DNA from: Lojkania enalia
Lineage: Eukaryota; Ascomycota; Dothideomycetes; Pleosporales
DNA: 13,909 bases
Reading direction: 5' to 3'
Assembly (NCBI GenBank): GCA_010094045.1
Contig: ML986591.1
Span: 2,746 to 16,654 of the forward strand
The position numbers were made by a program, and so were the translations under genes. Within the stretch, counting starts at the first letter, position 1, and every line of letters starts with the position of its first letter. Below the pieces are notes generated by a model, which made no database searches, had not been told where the DNA came from, and saw nothing but the letters and a program-made list of their open reading frames with translations. Shown here in pieces: positions 9,442-13,909 of the stretch.

Positions 9442-9446
9442 TTAGT
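9442..9446. other. Gypsy-1 target-site duplication, right copy (TTAGT)
   Basis: Matches TTAGC at 2357-2361 except for one C/T transition. Counting only one copy restores the Pogo-B reading frame across the insertion. Confidence 0.85.
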
Positions 9447-10026
9447 AATAATTATCTCTTCTTATACTTTTATTAGGGTCCCTTACACTTAAATCTACCT
9501 TTTTTTCTACTGTTTCTATTTTATTACTACTTTATTCGCTTTTTAAAGGCTGACAATTTTATTATATATTAACCTAATCTAATATATTACTTTTATAGAG
9601 CCTTTTTTAAGCTGATTTAACTTCTTAATAATAGAAGCTAGTAAAGAATTTATATCCCTTTAAATCCGATTATAAATTAATATTAATTAAGCTTCTAGCT
9701 CGCGCGTGTTATTTAGTATTTTTACTTCCTATAGAGTATTATCTTATACTAGCAGTATTAGCATACAAAGCTTTATATTAAGCTTTAAAAATACCGCTTC
9801 TAGATTAAATAAGACTAAACTAGCTCCTTAAAAACTTATATAAATATTATCCTTTGTAATTAATATATTAAAAGTAGTTTTAAAGGCTAGAAAGAACTTA
9901 AGTTTTATAATATAGTTAATATAATTGTGTACTAAGACTAAGATCTAATTTCTATATATACGCTTTAATAGTAAGAAGTAGCCTATATTTAGTAGCTGTA
10001 ATAGGTGTGATAAATAAGCTAGTATA
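9442..10026 (-). pseudogene. Pogo-B: Fot1/pogo-type transposase, middle and C-terminal part
   Basis: Minus-strand relic of a second Fot1/pogo transposase, homologous to but distinct from Pogo-A. From 10026 downward it starts inside the catalytic domain (AYLSHLLQLLN), continues through KRIY, the linker (NLEAVFLKLNIKL), the NTRELEA motif and a coiled-coil-like tail (SLQKANKV), and ends in a basic stretch and EEIII at the Gypsy-1 junction. The third catalytic Asp reads Asn at 9987-9989. The frame is uninterrupted except by TAA/TAG. The missing N-terminal two thirds should lie to the right of Gypsy-2, outside the window, because the Gypsy-2 3' LTR begins exactly where the homology stops. The last segment lies at 2203-2361. 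Confidence 0.85.
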
Positions 10027-10305
10027 TATAACGGTATAGGTAAGATAATAGGTTTAAATATAGTATAAATCTACTTAGAGGTATATAGGAGTATATAGGG
10101 GATTAGGGACCTGGAAATTCTATTAATACCTATAGGCCTTATATAAAAGGATATAGAAGAACTACTAAGCTATTTATAAGAGAGTATATAATTATATACG
10201 GAAGGGAAAAGAGGTAGAACTAAGGGTAGGATAAGATAAGCAAAAAGCTTTAAGATAAGATTATATATAAAGCTTTTTATAGAACGATTTCTTTGCATTA
10301 TTATA
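10027..10305 (-). repeat. Gypsy-2 3' LTR
   Basis: 279 bp, matching 519-796 with a single one-base indel and mostly transition differences. On the minus strand it begins TATAATAATG directly after the polypurine tract and ends ACCGTTATA at the junction with Pogo-B. The ends fit TGTAA...TTACA before RIP. Confidence 0.85.
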
Positions 10306-10321
10306 CTACCCCCCTCTTTAT
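10306..10321 (-). other. Gypsy-2 polypurine tract
   Basis: On the minus strand this reads ATAAAGAGGGGGGTAG, ending at the LTR start. It fixes the orientation of Gypsy-2 and shows that 10027-10305 is its 3' LTR. Confidence 0.78.
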
Positions 10322-10869
10322 AGGCTGATAGTCCCTATCTATACTAGTTTAGGAGGGAATCGGGGCTATTACGGATGGATTTTAGTATAAAGAAATTTCT
10401 TTAAGGAGGTATTTACTGGTAAGAGCTAATACGCGTGGTTATCTATAGAGATACGTTTATTAACATAATATTAAGTAAGGTTTTTACAATAAGTATAATT
10501 AACCTATATATTAGCTAGTAACTACTATTATAATAGTTTATTAATATTACAATTTCGTCGCGTATAGTAATAAGTATTTACTAGCCTTAGTATATTACTA
10601 GGTTATTATTAACTAAGCTTTATTAACTAAACAACAACTTCTACTCTATATATATTATTACGCGTCCTTAGAACTGTTAATTATTAAAGTATTACTAACG
10701 CCTCTTAGAAAAAATTAATTAATATACTACTCTACCTACCTTCTAGAGTCTCTTTAGAGGTTTTCTAAGTTATCTACTTTTAAACTATATATACGTTCGC
10801 CCGCGGGCGGTATATAATATTTACCTTTTAGTTTCTAAGATTAAAAAAATATAAGTATTATACCTTATA
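10322..10869. other. Gypsy-2 3' untranslated region
   Basis: No gene recognised on either strand. Two small structures are visible: a perfect 16-bp AT palindrome at 10388-10403 (TAAAGAAATTTCTTTA) and a perfect 12-bp GC palindrome at 10798-10809 (CGCCCGCGGGCG). The second sits just upstream of the plus-strand ORF relic, in the same relative place as the GC islet of Gypsy-1. Confidence 0.5.
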
Positions 10870-11385
10870 AAATAAAAAGTACAACCCCGTATAAATCGCA
10901 TCTAATACTAGTAGGATACTTACTACTAACATACTTATAGATCCTCTCCTACTATAAGGAGGAGTTTCTAGTCCTCTAGGGCTATCTTAAACTATAGGTA
11001 GTAGTCTAATATATAGGGGATAAGAAGGATAAAAAGGTAGCTTTTAAGGCTATTTTAAAGTCCGCTTATAGCTTAGCGCTTATAGCCTAGGTTGTAAAGA
11101 GTTAGGAAGATAGCTTTCTTACAGCTAGTATCTAGGTAGCTTTATTCTACTAAAGTACTAAGTTACTCTATTAGGTTTCAGCTTTAGAAACTCTAGTATC
11201 TAGCTTTTAAGCTAATATTACAGCACTCTCAGGCGGCTAAGAACAAGATAGAGAAGGTTTAAGAGGAGTCTAGAGGGAAGAAAGGGGAAGAAAAGTAGAG
11301 GAGGAGAGAACTAGAGAGGTATCTAACAGCCTACTATTAGACCCTCTAGATTCTATAGAGGAATAATTTCGGGCCTATAATTTAG
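10870..11385 (+). pseudogene. Possible plus-strand ORF relic in Gypsy-2, coiled coil
   Basis: Opposite to pol of Gypsy-2, the frame with codons at 11101 onward gives a long helical, charged sequence: RKIAFLQLVSR near 11104, FQL-KL-YLAFKLILQHSQ near 11180, AAKNKIEKV, a Lys/Glu/Arg-rich run and RRRELERYLTAYY near 11305. Stops are all TAA or TAG and in-phase over at least 11023-11375; the start is unclear. The heptad-like leucines and charge pattern suggest a coiled coil. It occupies the same place between pol and 3' LTR as the antisense ORF relic of Gypsy-1, but I see no sequence similarity between the two. Chance remains possible, since RIP leaves few codon types. Confidence 0.35.
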
Positions 11386-11399
11386 TTTTCTAATCTACT

Positions 11400-13909
11400 A
11401 CTTAACTCTTATATATTATCGTCTACTAGATAATCTATATTTTCTATACTATTCTTATATACCTTAATCTATTTAGTTAGGGCTCTTAGAGGTCCTAGCT
11501 AATTTAGATACTTATTATAAAAAGCTCTTAGCTTATAAGATAAACCTATAAAATTTAAGGCTTTATACTAGACTAGGTTAAAATTATATCTTATCTATTT
11601 TATATAGTATTTAAGGGTCTTATAATATAGTTTACTAGCTAGTATTTCCTTAACCTCCTACTCTTCTACCCTCTTAATAGCGATAGTAGGTGGTTTCGGA
11701 GCTTCTTACCCTAGTAGAGGGTCTTGGAGGTTCTTATATAGCAGGTTTAGTACGAAAACATTATATATTCTCGACCCTAGAGGTAGCTATAAATAGTATA
11801 AGTTTCTAACCTATTCTAGTACTTTAAAAGGGCCCTCCTATTAATTAGATAGCTTTCAGCTTAGTCTCTAGACTATAAAATTCTTAGTATTTAGGTAGAC
11901 TATATTACTAATCTACTAATTAATTAGTTACTAATAATAGTTAATAATAGATCGTATATAATCCTAAGCCTTTTTAATATTAGCCTTTACAATTTCCTAG
12001 GCTATATATATATAAGTTACTAGAACTAAAGTATCTTTATAATTTAATTTATCTATTATAGTAATAGAATTAATAGAATATTTCTAATCCTAACTCTAAT
12101 AGGGCTTAAATCTATATAGGATCTAATATAGAAATATTCTAATAGTTATATAGGGTAGAGTTACTTATACTCAGTCAATTATAGGTAATAGAGAACTCTA
12201 GTTATTCTAGTAGAAGGATACGAAAGAGCGCAGTCTCTAATTAATGTACTTATTTATAATCTCTATCTATCTATTAGTCTCTTTATAATAAGTAGTAGAT
12301 AGTTTAATCTTTACGCCTAAAATATAGTAGAATTCAGACTAGAAACTAGATATAAACTAAAGTCCTTAATCTAAAATAATAGTTTTAGGTATATAGCTAA
12401 AGCGGTATACCTATTAAATAAATAATTCGGCTATTCCCCGTGCGTTAATTATATAATAGTAGAGAATAGATACTACTTATTTAGATAGGCGATTAATTAC
12501 TACTATAATCTAATTATATCCGGACTTATCTATAGAGAAATCCTTAAAGTTAATATATAAGTACTATATTAGTCGATTTAGTATAGAAAGTAGGTAAATA
12601 AAACCTAGGATTCGGGTTTATATCGGATAAGCTTTATAGTATAGGATGTAATTCCGTATATATCGTTTATAAGTAGCCTCTATACCCTTCTAGTAGTACT
12701 TCTAAGATAGTAACTAATAGGTTTTAGTAGTATTTAGGTGTATAGAGGATACTTAATTATAAGCCTCTTATATAAGTCGCGTATAAAGGCCTGAATCTAA
12801 TAGGATATATAAGCGATTATTATAGAGGAGTAGTCTATTCTCTATCTAATACTTATAAAGTAAAAGTATATATTCTTACGCGAAGGAGGCTTAGTTTTTC
12901 TATAGTAATATATTAATTAACTCTAGAGAGTCTAGTAATATAATCTACTTCTAGCCTTTAATAATATTTAGTATAGCTGTTTAAGTTATTATTTAGGTAA
13001 TATAGGACTAGGCTAATTCAGCATTAATTTGGGGGTAAAGTTAATATAGTTTAAATAGAACTTTTAACTAGTTATTAGTTTAAACTACTTTTAAGTTTTC
13101 TATATTTTATTTACAATAACTAAAAATATCTACTCTAGTATTATTCTTATCTAGGATATACTTAATTTAGAACTAATACTAAACTAATTTCTTAGTCTAA
13201 TAAACTTAACAAGTATTAAGTACTTTTATAGTTATAAAATATTTAAGTAAGTAATAATTAGTATATACTAGAGTCCTAGTAGCTACTAAAGTAAGTTCTA
13301 CCCTCTATTACTTAAACGTAGTAATAATTATAAATAGTTTCTTATTATAGATCTTCTAGTTTAGTTCCGAACCGGATAGAACCTTACTATAGAACGCTAT
13401 AGGGTACTATTTTCTATTAGGATATTTCTATAATAGTACTCCTACAACTACTCTATTAGAGATATTAGTTTCCATTTTTATTTCTAACGTAGGGTTAAAG
13501 TAGTAGAGAGTAGATATATTTAATAGGGCTGATTTTAATTTTTTAAAGATAATATTACATTCTAAAATCTATATAAAAGAGGTTATAAGGTTCTATAGTA
13601 TAATAATTAGCTTTATAACACGCGAGAATTCCGGTATAAACTATTAGTAGAATCTAGTAAAACCTAAGAAGGATTTTACACCTATTATAGTAGTAGGTAA
13701 CTACTAGTTATATAGTACTTCTACCTTCTCTAGATTAACCTTAAAGCTTTTATTTAAGAGGATATAGTTAAAATATTTAGTTCGGGTAATATAGAATTCG
13801 CTCTTCTTAATATCAACTTATAACCCTACTTAATATAATCTCTTAAGAACTTTCTTAACGTAGATAGTATATATTATCTCGTCTTTAGAGTAGATAAGAA
13901 TATTGTCTA
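11400..13909 (-). pseudogene. pol: Gypsy-2 pol (RT C-terminus, RNaseH, IN, chromodomain), RIP-inactivated, partial
   Basis: The minus-strand frame stays in phase from the window edge to about 11400 with only TAA/TAG breaks. The RT active site DNILIYSKDE lies at the edge (Asp at 13905-13907), followed by the RT connection (SEFYI; GVKSFLGF at about 13645-13670), the start of RNase H (PTLEIKMETNIS, about 13450-13495), an integrase zinc domain near 12610-12680 with Cys pairs read as Tyr, and the integrase core. The core keeps all three catalytic residues: Asp 12540-12542, Asp 12369-12371 and Glu 12261-12263, the last two 35 residues apart. The integrase C-terminus (EGPFKVLE; SRIYNVFVLNLL) is followed by a chromodomain at about 11520-11670 (EVKEILASKL; KALNFIGL). 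A short tail follows; the true stop is uncertain. Confidence 0.9.

Larger units (their letters stand above)
10027..13909 (-). mobile_element. Gypsy-2: chromovirus, 3' part only (continues off the right edge)
   Basis: A second Ty3/Gypsy chromovirus on the minus strand. The window holds its 3' LTR (10027-10305), polypurine tract, a roughly 1.1-kb region after pol, and pol from the reverse-transcriptase active site to the chromodomain. gag, protease, most of RT and the 5' LTR are beyond 13909. It is a different family from Gypsy-1: the LTRs differ in sequence and length and the pol proteins differ in every domain read. It sits inside Pogo-B. A second LTR of the same family lies at 519-796. Confidence 0.88.

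Noticed and set aside
519..10305. The repeats at 519-796 and 10027-10305 as the two LTRs of one large outer retrotransposon
   Set aside because: Both enclosed flanks are pogo transposase fragments that abut the repeats, with no primer-binding site or polypurine tract on the inner sides. The polypurine tract next to the right copy lies on its outer side, so the right copy belongs to Gypsy-2.
10388..10403. Perfect 16-bp palindrome TAAAGAAATTTCTTTA as an operator or origin
   Set aside because: In sequence this rich in A and T such palindromes arise by chance, and it lies in the untranslated region of a dead retroelement.
10400..10412. Shine-Dalgarno-like AAGGAGG
   Set aside because: No reading frame follows it and the context is eukaryotic.
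1..13909. Mitochondrial or bacterial AT-rich genome
   Set aside because: The content is nuclear fungal transposons with CpA-to-TpA decay on both strands; no mitochondrial, tRNA or bacterial gene is visible, and GC islets with CpG are retained.
1..13909. A host gene or defence cluster hidden between the elements
   Set aside because: Both strands between the elements were read for domains; every segment with protein similarity belongs to a transposon, and the remaining gaps show nothing.

Overview
The window is a block of nested, dead transposable elements from the nuclear genome of a filamentous ascomycete (Pezizomycotina; species not determinable). The sequence has almost no CpA or TpG and an extreme excess of TpA: by hand, the first 180 bases hold about 36 TpA against 2 CpA+TpG. 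CpG is still common. This is the signature of repeat-induced point mutation (RIP), which turns CpA into TpA on both strands. As a result Gln and Trp codons read as stops, Cys and His often read as Tyr, and many Asp codons read as Asn. I see no intact gene, RNA gene, CRISPR array or host gene.

Layout. (1) 1-454: AT-rich flank with no gene. (2) Pogo-A, a Fot1/pogo DNA-transposon transposase on the + strand (about 455-518 and 797-2087), interrupted by a solo LTR at 519-796. (3) Pogo-B, a second Fot1/pogo transposase on the - strand, split into 10026-9442 (middle and C-terminal part) and 2361-2203 (zinc-knuckle tail). (4) Gypsy-1, a complete Ty3/Gypsy chromovirus on the + strand (2362-9441), inserted into Pogo-B. 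It has 213-bp LTRs, a 5-bp target duplication (TTAGC/TTAGT), gag, a pol running from protease to chromodomain, an antisense ORF relic and a polypurine tract. (5) Gypsy-2, a different chromovirus on the - strand (10027 to beyond 13909). It has a 3' LTR, a polypurine tract and a pol from the RT active site through integrase to chromodomain, with a possible coiled-coil ORF relic on the opposite strand. The solo LTR at 519-796 belongs to the Gypsy-2 family.

Inferred order of events: Pogo-A was there first, and Pogo-B inserted into its C-terminal region. Gypsy-1 then inserted into the Pogo-B tail, and Gypsy-2 into the Pogo-B catalytic region. A Gypsy-2-family element inserted into the N-terminus of Pogo-A and recombined to a solo LTR. 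RIP then acted on everything.

The long reading frames stay in phase for kilobases and are broken almost only by RIP-type stops, so decay was mutational rather than by indels. The most notable observations are the in-frame split of Pogo-B, the loss of all three catalytic aspartates of Pogo-A, the base context that largely predicts which catalytic residues survived, and the presence of opposite-strand ORF relics between pol and the 3' LTR in both Gypsy elements.
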